From assembly GCA_035399865.1 (NCBI GenBank), contig DAOPJW010000001.1:1-64000 (forward strand): a stretch of DNA of 64,000 bases, in the 5' to 3' direction. The notes beneath the pieces are model-generated. The model did no database searches and had not been told where the DNA came from. It was given only the letters and a program-made list of their open reading frames with translations. Each line of letters begins with the position of its first letter. Position 1 is the stretch's first letter. Positions 34,489 through 43,419 of this stretch are shown here, in pieces. Source of the DNA: UBA1547 sp035399865. GTDB taxonomy: Bacteria; Patescibacteriota; Saccharimonadia; Saccharimonadales; Saccharimonadaceae. A program made the translations under genes and the position numbers.

Positions 34489-36027
34489 TTAAGATTTTTT
34501 TCTCATCGCTTTTTTTTGAATGACGGTTGCAACGTTAGTAATTGATTTCATTATTCCCATTTGCCTAAGTTGACTACGTAATTTATTTCGAGCATGAGTT
34601 GTCATGATTAAATCTTGCCAGGCTTGTTTGGGCTGTGATAGTTTTTTTGTAATTACTTCAACAACATCTCCATTCTGAAGAGGTTTATCGAAAGGATGTA
34701 TTTTTCCATTAACGCGAAATCCATTTGCATGTTTGGCGATATCAGAATGGACTAAGTAGGCAAAATCTAACGGTAACGCACCTTCGGGCAAATTATAAAT
34801 ATCTCCTTTTGGAGAATAAACAAATATACGATCTTTAAATAAATCTACATTTAACTGATCTTTTGAAATTTCTTCGTTATCTTTTAATCTGGTAGCAATT
34901 TCTTGTAATTGAGTTATCCATTGTAGATTACTGGGCAATGTTGAACTTTTATTCTTTTTCGTATAATCTTTCGATGATTTTTGCTCGTGATAATGGAAAC
35001 TGGCTGCTAGACCTCTTTCTGCAAATTCATGCATTTCTTCGGTTCGAATTTGGAACTCAACAATTTGTTTATTACGAGTAATCACTGTGGTGTGTAGACT
35101 TTGATATCCATTCGGTTTTGGTGCTGCGATATAATCCTTGATACGACTAATCATTGGTTGGTAGAGAGTATGAAGAATTCCAAGTACATGATAACAATCA
35201 ACATTTTTTTCAACAATTATCCGAAGAGCCATTAAATCATATATGTCATCGATATTTCCGTCTACTTTCGCTAATTTTTTATGTAAACTATAAATACTTT
35301 TTACGCGTCCATCAATAGTTGCTTTAATGCCTTCTTTTTCTAAGGTTCTCATCACTTCGTTTTTAATCTCACCGAGTTTTCTTGTACTTTTTCCTAATCG
35401 TTTTTTTAGTATTATTTTTAAACGATTAAATTCTTTTGGATCGAGATAGCTAAAAGCAAGCTCCTCAATTTGCATTCTTACTCTCCCCATTCCAAGACGG
35501 TCGGCCATTGGCCCAAAAACTTCGAGTGATTCGCGAGCAATTTTTATCTGTTTTTCGTGAGATAAATATTGAAGGGTTTGAAGGTTATGTAATCTATCGG
35601 CTAATTTTATAATAATCACTCTAATATCTTGGCCGATAGCAATCAATAGTTTCGACAAATTATCTTTGGTGGTTGGCAAATAATGAGTTAAGTCCTTCAT
35701 ACCTGCACGTGCTTTTGACACCTTTGTTAATGCATCAATCAAAAAAGATACATCTCTACCAAAAAATTTCTCAATTTCTTCAAAAGTAGCTTGTCCATCT
35801 TCTACGGTATCGTGTAATAATCCTGCCAAAACGCTGTCTATATCCATTCCCCAAGAAATTAATGTGTCAGCAACTGCCAATGGATGATTTATAAATGGTT
35901 CACCGCTTGCACGTTTTTGACCCTCATGTGCTTTCGTAGCAAAATCAATTGCGTACTCAAGTTCAAGGATTTGATTTTCCTTGTAGTGTGGCCTAGCATT
36001 ATCTAATAATTTATCTTTGTTTATAAT
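34489..36027 (-). CDS. Bifunctional (p)ppGpp synthetase/hydrolase, Rel/SpoT family
   Basis: The frame encodes about 512 residues: HD hydrolase domain, synthetase domain and TGS domain, with the C-terminal ACT domain absent. The HD pair LLHDTVEDG and RLHNLQTLQ are kept, and the synthetase has SRIKDYI and PKPNGYQSLHT; RxKD is typical of bifunctional enzymes. The first ATG, GTG or TTG in frame is the TTG at 35880, deep inside the HD domain, yet typical family sequence (FATKAHEGQKRASGEPF) is encoded upstream of it. I therefore extend the gene to an ATT at 36027, six bases after a TATAAT. An ATG at 36031 is out of frame by one base. Confidence 0.85.
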   Translation of the reverse strand: MINKDKLLDNARPHYKENQILELEYAIDFATKAHEGQKRASGEPFINHPLAVADTLISWGMDIDSVLAGLLHDTVEDGQATFEEIEKFFGRDVSFLIDALTKVSKARAGMKDLTHYLPTTKDNLSKLLIAIGQDIRVIIIKLADRLHNLQTLQYLSHEKQIKIARESLEVFGPMADRLGMGRVRMQIEELAFSYLDPKEFNRLKIILKKRLGKSTRKLGEIKNEVMRTLEKEGIKATIDGRVKSIYSLHKKLAKVDGNIDDIYDLMALRIIVEKNVDCYHVLGILHTLYQPMISRIKDYIAAPKPNGYQSLHTTVITRNKQIVEFQIRTEEMHEFAERGLAASFHYHEQKSSKDYTKKNKSSTLPSNLQWITQLQEIATRLKDNEEISKDQLNVDLFKDRIFVYSPKGDIYNLPEGALPLDFAYLVHSDIAKHANGFRVNGKIHPFDKPLQNGDVVEVITKKLSQPKQAWQDLIMTTHARNKLRSQLRQMGIMKSITNVATVIQKKAMRKKS

Positions 36028-36033
36028 ACATTA

Positions 36034-36039
36034 ATTATA
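36034..36039 (-). promoter_or_regulatory. -10 box of the Rel/SpoT gene
   Basis: Minus-strand TATAAT. The distance to the in-frame ATT is six bases, the usual spacing of leaderless genes in this window; the distance to the out-of-frame ATG is two bases. Confidence 0.55.
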
Positions 36040-36119
36040 CTTTATCTTTTAATATAATGCTTGTCGCGTTATACTAAGTTTATTGATAAATTCAACATTT
36101 TTAGGCGAGGTGGGTGATT

Positions 36120-37148
36120 ATGGGTCAAATAAAAATCGGTATTAATGGTTTTGGACGAATAGGCAGAAATGCTTTTAAGATAGCCTTTGAACGTAATGAT
36201 GTTGAAGTTGTTGCGATTAACGATTTATTTAATCCGGAAGTTTTGGCTTATATGCTTAAACACGATAGTAATTATGGTACTTACGAAAAAGAAATTACTT
36301 TTGGAAATAATGAAATTATAGTTGATGGAAAAATAATCAAGGCTTTTTCTGAAAATAGTCCTGGTTCAATTCCTTGGGGAGGCTTGGGGGTTGATGTAGT
36401 AATAGAATCTACTGGCCAATTTACTACTAAGGATAATGCTTTGAAACATATTGAAGCGGGAGCAAAACGTGTCGTGGTGGGTAATTCGATTGATTCTGAG
36501 GATATCGACACAATTATCATAGGTGTTAACGAAGAATTACTAAAGCAAGACATTGAAGTTATTAGTAACGCTACTCCGACTACAAATTCAATAGCAGCAA
36601 TCCTGTCGGTTCTTGATGGTGAGTTTGGCGTTCAGAAATCATTACTTACTACAATACATAGTTACACTTCGTCTCAAAAACTAACAGACCATCCTTTTAG
36701 AAATTTTCGTGAAGGTCGAAATGCTGCAGAAAATATCGTACCTTCTGTAACAGGAGCAACTACCGCTTTGAAAAAAGTACTTCCACAATTTGGGGATAAG
36801 TTCGATGGTTTAAGCGTGAGAGTACCGACACCTGTCGTTTCATTAAGTGACTTAACTGTTCTACTAGGAAGAAATACTACGATTGAAGAAATAAATGATG
36901 TTATAACTAATGCCTCGAAAGAGCCTTATTATCAGGGAATAATCGACATTAATAATGAGCTACTCGTAAGCCGAGATTATATAGGTAATAGTCATTCTGG
37001 TGTCGTCGATTTAAAACTTACAAAATTAGTTGATGGGAATTTAGCAAAAATTATGGTTTGGTATGACAATGAATGGGGTTTTGGTAATAGACTCGTTGAG
37101 TTAGCGGTTGATGCTGGACGAACTTTATATAAAGACAATATTAAATAA
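36120..37148 (+). CDS. GAPDH-family protein lacking the catalytic cysteine
   Basis: A 342-residue protein of the type I glyceraldehyde-3-phosphate dehydrogenase fold. NAD-binding GINGFGRIGR (7-16), AINDLF with Asp after strand 2, STGQF, TIHSYT with His180, RVPTPVVS with Arg234 and WYDNEWGFGNR are conserved. The catalytic segment SNASCTTN reads SNATPTTN: Pro153 (CCG at 36576-36578) replaces the nucleophilic Cys. The usual SAPA just before it is GNSI. Without the Cys neither phosphorylating nor E4P dehydrogenase chemistry is expected. It may be a pseudoenzyme or have another role; a normal paralogue may exist elsewhere. GAGGTG precedes the ATG; pgk is convergent. Confidence 0.9.
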   Translation: MGQIKIGINGFGRIGRNAFKIAFERNDVEVVAINDLFNPEVLAYMLKHDSNYGTYEKEITFGNNEIIVDGKIIKAFSENSPGSIPWGGLGVDVVIESTGQFTTKDNALKHIEAGAKRVVVGNSIDSEDIDTIIIGVNEELLKQDIEVISNATPTTNSIAAILSVLDGEFGVQKSLLTTIHSYTSSQKLTDHPFRNFREGRNAAENIVPSVTGATTALKKVLPQFGDKFDGLSVRVPTPVVSLSDLTVLLGRNTTIEEINDVITNASKEPYYQGIIDINNELLVSRDYIGNSHSGVVDLKLTKLVDGNLAKIMVWYDNEWGFGNRLVELAVDAGRTLYKDNIK

Positions 37149-37151
37149 AAA

Positions 37152-37175
37152 AGCAGGCTTATTAATAAACCTGCT
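37152..37175. terminator. Terminator between gap-like and pgk genes
   Basis: AGCAGG(C)TTATT pairs with AATAA(A)CCTGCT with one mismatch. On the minus strand it is followed by six T, so it mainly serves pgk. Confidence 0.85.
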
Positions 37176-37188
37176 AAAATTTTGGCCA

Positions 37189-38415
37189 TTAGGGATATTC
37201 AATTACCTGCAAACCAGGAAGTGTACCGTTATTTTCTAAAAATTCCATTGCAGCCCCTCCGGAAGTCGATATATATCCACCATTACTAATAATACGTTCT
37301 TTAGAATTTTTACTAATTAGTGCTGAAGTATCTCCACCTCCAATTACAACGAAGGCTTCTTTCGATAACTCTGCTAAAAATTCGCCAAAAGCTTTCGTCC
37401 CTTTTGAAAATTTTTCATCTTCTGCTTTACCAAAAGCACCATTCCAGAAGAGCATTTTGACGTCACATAGGCAATCGATAATTAATTTAATACTTTCTTC
37501 GCCAATATCAAAAACTGTATCAGTTGGTTTAATCTCAAAAATACTAACTTTTTTAACGTTACTATTCTGGTCCTGTACTACCACGTCAATTGGAAAAACA
37601 AATAACTTCTTCATTTTATTTGATAGTAAAAAAATGTCATGAGCTTCTTTAATGCAATCATCAGCACATAACGATTTACCGATGTTACAGTTGATTGACT
37701 TTAAGAAAGTATTTCCGATTACTCCAGCTATTACAAAAATATCGGCCTTGTCTTTTTCCATCATACTGTGAATCACTTTTATTTTATCTTTGGCTTTAGC
37801 ACCCCCAAATACTAAAGCGACGGGATTTTTTTGATTACAGATGAATTTATTAAAGTTCTCGAGTTCAATTTGAAAATTGTTTCCAATAAAACATTTGTTC
37901 TTACCGATAATACTAGGTACTCCAACTATTGATGCATGAGAACGATGACTTGCCGGAAAAGCCTCATTGACGAAATAAGAAAAACCCCTTGAAAGTTGAG
38001 AAGCGAATTCGAGATTATTTTTTTCTTCACCATCATAGAATCTCAAATTTTCAAGCAAGACGATTTGCCCTGGTAATAACGAACTAATTATTTTATCTCT
38101 TTTTTCTCCAATACAATCGTCTATAAAAAGTACGTCAGTGTCAAAAATTTTTTCCAAAATACTTACTAATGGTTTCAGGGAATACTTTTCATTTTTTTCT
38201 CCATTAGGTCTACCTAAGTGAGAACATATTACTGGTATTGCACCAATTTTTTTTAAAAAAGATATGGAGTCTTTAATCATCTCAATTTTCGTCGAATCTG
38301 CTACTGATTGATCATGATTTTGAGGGACATTCAAATCTACTCGAACTAGAATCGGTTTACCATAGATATCATCTTTAATACTATTCAAGGTCTGAACTTT
38401 TAGATTTTCAATCAA
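37189..38415 (-). CDS. pgk: Phosphoglycerate kinase
   Basis: A 408-residue kinase with RVDLNVP, SHLGRP, ENLRF, HRSHAS, GGAKAKDKI and GGGDT all present, so the substrate arginines and catalytic lysines are kept. Some segments diverge: EAFPASHR for the usual DAFGTAHR, GNTFL after GVI, and NGAFGKAE for the usual NGPMGVFE. The start is TTG at 38415, with GAGGAGGTG six bases upstream; no ATG is near. It transfers phosphate from 1,3-bisphosphoglycerate to ADP and would normally follow GAPDH in glycolysis. Confidence 0.92.
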   Translation of the reverse strand: MIENLKVQTLNSIKDDIYGKPILVRVDLNVPQNHDQSVADSTKIEMIKDSISFLKKIGAIPVICSHLGRPNGEKNEKYSLKPLVSILEKIFDTDVLFIDDCIGEKRDKIISSLLPGQIVLLENLRFYDGEEKNNLEFASQLSRGFSYFVNEAFPASHRSHASIVGVPSIIGKNKCFIGNNFQIELENFNKFICNQKNPVALVFGGAKAKDKIKVIHSMMEKDKADIFVIAGVIGNTFLKSINCNIGKSLCADDCIKEAHDIFLLSNKMKKLFVFPIDVVVQDQNSNVKKVSIFEIKPTDTVFDIGEESIKLIIDCLCDVKMLFWNGAFGKAEDEKFSKGTKAFGEFLAELSKEAFVVIGGGDTSALISKNSKERIISNGGYISTSGGAAMEFLENNGTLPGLQVIEYP

Positions 38416-38537
38416 TTATCCCACCTCCTCAAATTGTTAATTTGCGATACACTTCTAACTAGATAATAAATCAATACATAATTATGTACAATTCCAAGCT
38501 TTTTAACAGGGGGGTTGATATAAGATAAGATAACGCT

Positions 38538-38543
38538 TATACT
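38538..38543 (+). promoter_or_regulatory. Leaderless-type -10 box of the rpiB operon
   Basis: TATACT ends seven bases before the ATG at 38551; no Shine-Dalgarno. It would drive the whole sugar-phosphate operon. Confidence 0.6.
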
Positions 38544-38550
38544 TTAGATT

Positions 38551-39000
38551 ATGAAAATATTTCTTGGAAGTGATCACGGCGGTTTTAATTTAAAACAAAA
38601 GATTTTTGCCTATTTAGCAAAACATGGATATGATGTCGAAGACGTTAGTAATAAAGGTTTAGATCCTGCAGATGATTTTCCGCAATTTGCTCAAATTGCT
38701 GCCATAAAATTAATAGGTAGCACAGATCCGGATCCAAGAGCAATTTTGATTTGTACTGGTGGGCAAGGCATGGCAATGGCAGCCAATAGATTTAAGGGAA
38801 TTAGGGCTGCTGTAATATGGGATGCTTTTGAAGCCAAAGAATGTCGTAATGATAATGACAGTAATGTATTATGCCTACCAGCTCGTATACTTCAAGATAA
38901 CGAAGATGCTTGGGAAGGAATATTAGAAACTTGGTTAAACACTCCTTTTGCCGGAGCTGTAAGATTTAAAAGGCGTAATGCACAATTGGATGAAATATAA
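38551..39000 (+). CDS. rpiB: RpiB-family ribose-5-phosphate isomerase, variant active site
   Basis: A 149-residue RpiB/LacA-B fold. GSDHGGF (6-12) and the base Cys68 in ICTGGQGM are present. The segment that in E. coli RpiB reads RQHNDTN, containing the ring-opening His, reads RNDNDSN here (99-105), so the His is Asp101 (GAT at 38851). The phosphate region keeps AANRFKGIRA. It may still isomerise ribose or ribulose 5-phosphate or act on another sugar phosphate. Its stop overlaps the rpe start (TAATG), making it the first gene of the operon. Confidence 0.88.
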   Translation: MKIFLGSDHGGFNLKQKIFAYLAKHGYDVEDVSNKGLDPADDFPQFAQIAAIKLIGSTDPDPRAILICTGGQGMAMAANRFKGIRAAVIWDAFEAKECRNDNDSNVLCLPARILQDNEDAWEGILETWLNTPFAGAVRFKRRNAQLDEI

Positions 39001-39644
39001 TGAGTGAAATAGCACCATGTATCACTGTTGAAACTCCTGAGCAATACAATGCCATGGTTGAAAAAATTAAACCGTTTGCCAAACGTGTTCAGATTGATAT
39101 TAGTGATGGGCAATTTTCACCAGTTTTAATGGTTCCTCCTGATAAACTATGGTGGCCGAAAGAGTGGGTGGTAGATATTCATGCCATGGTCAATTCACCT
39201 ATGGATTATTTAAATTCTCTAATAAAATTAAAACCTAATTTGATAATTTTTCATGTAGAGACTGGAGTAGATCTTGTATCTATCATGAAAACTATCAGGC
39301 AATATGGAATCAAGGCTGGAGTTGCAATTTTGAAACCTTCCGTACCATTAGATTACGAGGAAATTATAAAAGAAGCGGATCATGTTTTGGTATTTTGTGG
39401 TGATTTGGGTTACTACGGTGGAAAGGCTAGTTTAATGCAACTTGAAAAAGTACGTTTAATTAAAGCTATTAATCCAAAAGCTGAAATTGGTTGGGACGGC
39501 GGAGTTAATATTGAAAATGCTTTTACTTTATCTCAAGGTGGAGTTGACGTATTGAATAGTGGTGGTGCAATTGGTAATGCGGAAAACCCGAGTGAAATTT
39601 ATGATAAACTTGTAAGTGAAATTAATAAGCAGGGGGTGATTTAG
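39000..39644 (+). CDS. rpe: Ribulose-phosphate 3-epimerase-like protein
   Basis: A 214-residue TIM barrel of the epimerase family. The acid/base aspartates are kept in QIDISDG (Asp33) and GWDGGV, and His61 in DIHAMV. The first metal-ligand His is replaced by Gln31 (CAG at 39090), and the usual VMDG is ISDG. Metal binding may be altered or the protein may have a different substrate. It overlaps rpiB by one base and is followed by tktN after three bases. Confidence 0.85.
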   Translation: MSEIAPCITVETPEQYNAMVEKIKPFAKRVQIDISDGQFSPVLMVPPDKLWWPKEWVVDIHAMVNSPMDYLNSLIKLKPNLIIFHVETGVDLVSIMKTIRQYGIKAGVAILKPSVPLDYEEIIKEADHVLVFCGDLGYYGGKASLMQLEKVRLIKAINPKAEIGWDGGVNIENAFTLSQGGVDVLNSGGAIGNAENPSEIYDKLVSEINKQGVI

Positions 39645-39647
39645 TCA

Positions 39648-40511
39648 GTGGGCGGACAACTTACACTTATCCAATTAAAACAAAAAGCAAATGATTTACG
39701 AAAAGATGTGATTCAAATGTTAGAAAAGGCTGGTAGTGGTCATACTGCTGGTTCTTTGGGTTTAGCTGAAATTATGACCGCTTTATATTTCAGAATTATG
39801 AAATATGACCCAAAAAATCCTAACTGGGAAGAACGTGACGTATTTTTCCTTAGTAATGGCCATGTCGTACCTGTTCAATATGCAGCTATGGCTGAGGCAG
39901 GGTACTTTGATAAAGAAGAATTAATGACATTACGTAAATTAGGTTCTCGTCTTCAGGGGCATCCCGAAAGAAGTAAATTACCTGGCATTGAGAATACAAG
40001 TGGTCCACTTGGAAGCGGTCTTTCCCAAGCATCAGGCTATGCTTATGCTCTTCAATATCTTGATGATAATAAACATCGTTTTGTGTATGTAATGATGGGT
40101 GACGGTGAACTGGACGAGGGAAATATTTGGGAAGCGGCAATGTTTGCTGGAAAATATAAGCTTTCTCAATTAGTCGCCTTTATTGATAGAAACAATATTC
40201 AGATTGATGGTAGTACAGAAGACGTCATGCCACTTGAAGATCTGCATGGAAAGTGGAAATCATTTGGATGGCATGTTTTAGAGATTGACGGTCATAATAT
40301 CGAAAGCATAATCAATGCCGTTGATACAGCCAAGGCCGTAACGAATAAGCCGACAGTTATAATCGCTCATACTATTCCAGGAAAAGGTGTAGATTTTATG
40401 GAATATGACTATAAATGGCACGGCGTAGCTCCTAACAGTGAACAAGCTAAACGAGCCTTGGATAAATTAAGGACATTAAATGGAAAAATTAATGCAGGGA
40501 GTATAGATTGA
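39648..40511 (+). CDS. Transketolase, N-terminal (thiamine-binding) subunit
   Basis: A 287-residue subunit with thiamine diphosphate contacts: GHTAGSLG, SNGHVVPVQYA, GPLGSGLSQA, the GDGELDEGNIWEA metal/cofactor motif near 148-160 and GKGVDFME. Split transketolases are common in CPR and archaea. The start is GTG at 39648, with AGGGGGTG upstream. The TGA stop overlaps the ATG of the C-terminal subunit (TGATG). Confidence 0.93.
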   Translation: MGGQLTLIQLKQKANDLRKDVIQMLEKAGSGHTAGSLGLAEIMTALYFRIMKYDPKNPNWEERDVFFLSNGHVVPVQYAAMAEAGYFDKEELMTLRKLGSRLQGHPERSKLPGIENTSGPLGSGLSQASGYAYALQYLDDNKHRFVYVMMGDGELDEGNIWEAAMFAGKYKLSQLVAFIDRNNIQIDGSTEDVMPLEDLHGKWKSFGWHVLEIDGHNIESIINAVDTAKAVTNKPTVIIAHTIPGKGVDFMEYDYKWHGVAPNSEQAKRALDKLRTLNGKINAGSID

Positions 40512-41509
40512 TGAGCTATTATCCATTGAATCCAAAATTATATGACGAAGACGTTGAACAAGACACGATTCGTGGTGGATTTGGTCGTGGCTTGAAATCT
40601 GCTGGTGAAACAAACGATAAAATTGTGGCTTTATGTGCAGATTTAACCGAAAGTACTCAAATTAATATTTTTAGTGAAGCATTTCCAAAAAGATTTATTC
40701 AGACGGGTATAGCCGAACAAAATTTAATTGCTGTTGCTAGTGGACTTGCGGCATCTGGAAAAATACCATTTGCAAGTAGTTATGCTGCTTTTAATCCAGG
40801 TCGAAGTTGGGAACAAATCAAGTCTACTGTAGCTTTAAACGAACAACCAGTAAAAATTGTTGGTGGTCATGCTGGTATTGGCGTTGGTCCTGATGGAGCT
40901 ACGCACCAAATGCTAGAAGATATAGCAATTATGAGAGTACTACCTAATATGGTTGTGGTTGTTCCAGGCGATGCTATAGAGGCCGAAAAAGCTACAAAAT
41001 TAATAGCAGAAAATAATAAGCCAAGTTATATTCGTCTGGCTCGTCCAAAAGTTCCGATTTTTAGCACATTGGAATCTCCTTTTGAAATAGGCAAAGCATA
41101 TATTCTTTGTGAAGGTGTTGAAGTTTCTTTGCTTGGTACTGGTTGTTTAACCTATCAATTATTGATTGCTGCTAAAATACTTGGTGATAGAGGTATTAGT
41201 GCTGAGGTAGTGCATGTTCCAACGATTAAACCTCTTGATATAGAAACGATTTTATCTAGTGCTCGAAAAACGGGGCGTGTGGTAACTGCCGAGGAAGCAC
41301 AAATATCTGGCGGTTTTGGAGGTGCTGTTGCTGAGTTATTAAGTGAAAAAATGCCAACTCCATTAATGAGATTAGGAATAGAAGACCGATTCGGAGAGAG
41401 TGGTGAACCGATGGAACTGTTTGATTTCTTCGGGCTTACCGGAGAACATCTTGCCGAAAAAATTGAAAAATATGTTCATAACACGCCACAATATCATCGG
41501 GATTATTAA
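40511..41509 (+). CDS. Transketolase, C-terminal subunit
   Basis: A 332-residue subunit containing the pyrimidine-binding domain and C-terminal domain: LCADLTEST, FIQTGIAEQNLIAVASGLA with the catalytic Glu, HAGIGVGPDGATHQ, and VVTAEEAQISGGFG. It pairs with the preceding subunit to move two-carbon units in the non-oxidative pentose phosphate pathway. The ATG at 40511 overlaps the previous stop. Confidence 0.93.
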   Translation: MSYYPLNPKLYDEDVEQDTIRGGFGRGLKSAGETNDKIVALCADLTESTQINIFSEAFPKRFIQTGIAEQNLIAVASGLAASGKIPFASSYAAFNPGRSWEQIKSTVALNEQPVKIVGGHAGIGVGPDGATHQMLEDIAIMRVLPNMVVVVPGDAIEAEKATKLIAENNKPSYIRLARPKVPIFSTLESPFEIGKAYILCEGVEVSLLGTGCLTYQLLIAAKILGDRGISAEVVHVPTIKPLDIETILSSARKTGRVVTAEEAQISGGFGGAVAELLSEKMPTPLMRLGIEDRFGESGEPMELFDFFGLTGEHLAEKIEKYVHNTPQYHRDY

Positions 41510-41527
41510 TTATTAAAGGAGATAATT

Positions 41528-42445
41528 ATGGGATTAACAATCAGTCAAATTCGTGAAAATACTACTAAAGCAAGAAATTTAATGAAACGTTCTCGCGAAC
41601 AGCATTTTGCAGTCGGAGCCTTTAATGTTGATAATCAAGAAACTTTGATTGCAATTTCGAAAGCTGCACAAAAATTAAACTCACCTGTGCTAGTTGAACT
41701 TAGTAAAAATGAAGTCGTATCAATCGGTTTAGAAAATATTCGCGATATGGTTGATAATTATAAAAAAGAATACGGAATAGAAATGTATATTAACTTGGAT
41801 CATAGCCCGACGGTGGAAGATTGTAAAAGAGCTATCGATGCTGGTTACGAATTTATTCATATTGATATTAGTCAGAGTGACCATAATGCGACAGAAGAAG
41901 AAATTATTGCAAAAACAAAAGAAGTTATTGAATACGCCAAGTTTACTGGTGCATTAGTCGAAAGTGAGCCACATTATTTTGGCGGTTCATCAGATGTTTT
42001 TACGGAATCTTTCGATTATGAAGAGATTAAAAAGACATTTAGTACTCCTGAAGGTGCCAGGTCATTTGTTGAGGCCACAGGAATTGATACTTACGCAGCC
42101 GCTATCGGTAATCTCCATGGTAAATATCCGGTTCCAAAAATACTTGATCTGGAATTGCTTAGGAGAATTCGTGAAGCGATAAACGTCAATACTCAGATAA
42201 GCCTTCATGGCGGTAGTGATACTCCCTTAAACTACTTTGAAGAGGCTGCTAAGATTGGTGTAAGTAAAATAAATGTAAATAGTGATTTAAGATATACTTT
42301 TAGGACTACTCTTGATAAAGTTTTGAGAGAAAATCCAAATGAATATGCAGTCGTAAAGTTAATGCCTGAAGTATATTCTGCTGTTCAAGCAGTTGTTGAA
42401 GAAAAAATTAGTGCATTTGGAAGCACAGATAAGGCAGTGATATAA
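41528..42445 (+). CDS. Class II (zinc) fructose-bisphosphate aldolase family
   Basis: A 305-residue ketose-bisphosphate aldolase. Zinc and acid residues are seen in INLDHS, ESEPHYFGG, AIGNLHGKY and ISLHGGSD. The usual VNIDTD near the end reads INVNSD. It is most likely the glycolytic fructose-1,6-bisphosphate aldolase, though a tagatose-type substrate cannot be excluded. AAAGGAGAT gives a strong ribosome site. A PfkB kinase gene starts directly after its stop. Confidence 0.88.
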   Translation: MGLTISQIRENTTKARNLMKRSREQHFAVGAFNVDNQETLIAISKAAQKLNSPVLVELSKNEVVSIGLENIRDMVDNYKKEYGIEMYINLDHSPTVEDCKRAIDAGYEFIHIDISQSDHNATEEEIIAKTKEVIEYAKFTGALVESEPHYFGGSSDVFTESFDYEEIKKTFSTPEGARSFVEATGIDTYAAAIGNLHGKYPVPKILDLELLRRIREAINVNTQISLHGGSDTPLNYFEEAAKIGVSKINVNSDLRYTFRTTLDKVLRENPNEYAVVKLMPEVYSAVQAVVEEKISAFGSTDKAVI

Positions 42446-43411
42446 GTGGTAAAGATTCTTTCAATTGGTGCTGCAGTACAAGATGTTTTTTTGAGTCATA
42501 GTCACGAATTAAAACCAGTTTCTGATAAAACTGCTGATGAATTATTTTTGAAAATTGAATTAGGCTCAAAAAATGATGTCAATAACATAGATTTTAGTAC
42601 TGGTGGTGGTGCGACGAATGCATCCGTTACCTTTGCTCGTCAAGGTCTTGAAGCGGAATTTATGGGAACGATAGGTAATGACCCTGCCGGTAAAGCAGTT
42701 TTGGAAGATTTAGACAAAGAAGGTATAGATACAACACATATAAAATATAGCGAAAAATATCACACTGGTTTTTCAGTGGTTTTACTGGCATCTAACGGCG
42801 AAAGATCTTTTTTGACTTATCGAGGTGCGTCAACCCATTATGAATCAAAAAATTTTGATTTATCAAAATCAAACGCCGATTGGATATATATTTCAAGCAT
42901 GGCTGGAAGCATGGACGTTATTGATAGGATTTTTTCTCAAGCCAGAGAGCTTAGTATGAAAGTCTTTTTTAACCCAGGTAAAAACGAATTAAAACAAGTT
43001 GATAAATTAAAAGGTTTGTTAGAAGATGTCGAGATACTTTTATTAAATCGCGAAGAAGCTAAGATGTTAGTTGACGGTGAAACGCTTGAAGAACTTGTCA
43101 GAAAACTGCTTCATTATGTGCCAGTAGCTATTGTTAGTGACGGTCCATCTGGTGTGATTGCTTCGGATGGTAAAACCATTGTTCGTGCAGGTATGTACGA
43201 AGACGTTAAAGTATTAGATAGAACTGGTGCTGGTGATGCTTTTGGTTCAGGATTTTTAAGCAAATGGGCATGTGGTAAATCACTCAAAGATTCAATCTTA
43301 TTTGCCAGTGCAAATTCAACGTCTGTAGTAACCAAGATTGGTGCAAAAACTGGAATTTTACACAAAAATGTTCAGCTTCATTCAATGCCACTAAACGAAA
43401 AACACTTTTAG
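42446..43411 (+). CDS. PfkB-family carbohydrate kinase
   Basis: A 321-residue ribokinase-fold protein. GGGATNASVTFARQG near residues 53-67 is the first PfkB signature, and DRTGAGDAFGSGF (about 258-270) is the second, with the catalytic Asp. The start is GTG at 42446, immediately after the aldolase stop. Position next to aldolase suggests a sugar or sugar-phosphate substrate, possibly acting in place of 6-phosphofructokinase; this is inference. Confidence 0.9.
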   Translation: MVKILSIGAAVQDVFLSHSHELKPVSDKTADELFLKIELGSKNDVNNIDFSTGGGATNASVTFARQGLEAEFMGTIGNDPAGKAVLEDLDKEGIDTTHIKYSEKYHTGFSVVLLASNGERSFLTYRGASTHYESKNFDLSKSNADWIYISSMAGSMDVIDRIFSQARELSMKVFFNPGKNELKQVDKLKGLLEDVEILLLNREEAKMLVDGETLEELVRKLLHYVPVAIVSDGPSGVIASDGKTIVRAGMYEDVKVLDRTGAGDAFGSGFLSKWACGKSLKDSILFASANSTSVVTKIGAKTGILHKNVQLHSMPLNEKHF

Positions 43412-43419
43412 AGTAAGTT

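Noticed and set aside
35880..35880. TTG at 35880 as the true start of the Rel/SpoT gene
   Set aside because: It would delete the start of the HD domain, while family-typical residues are encoded in frame upstream.
36576..36578. GAPDH proline explained as a single sequencing error
   Set aside because: CCG differs from both Cys codons at all three bases, and the surrounding residues are also altered (GNSI for SAPA).
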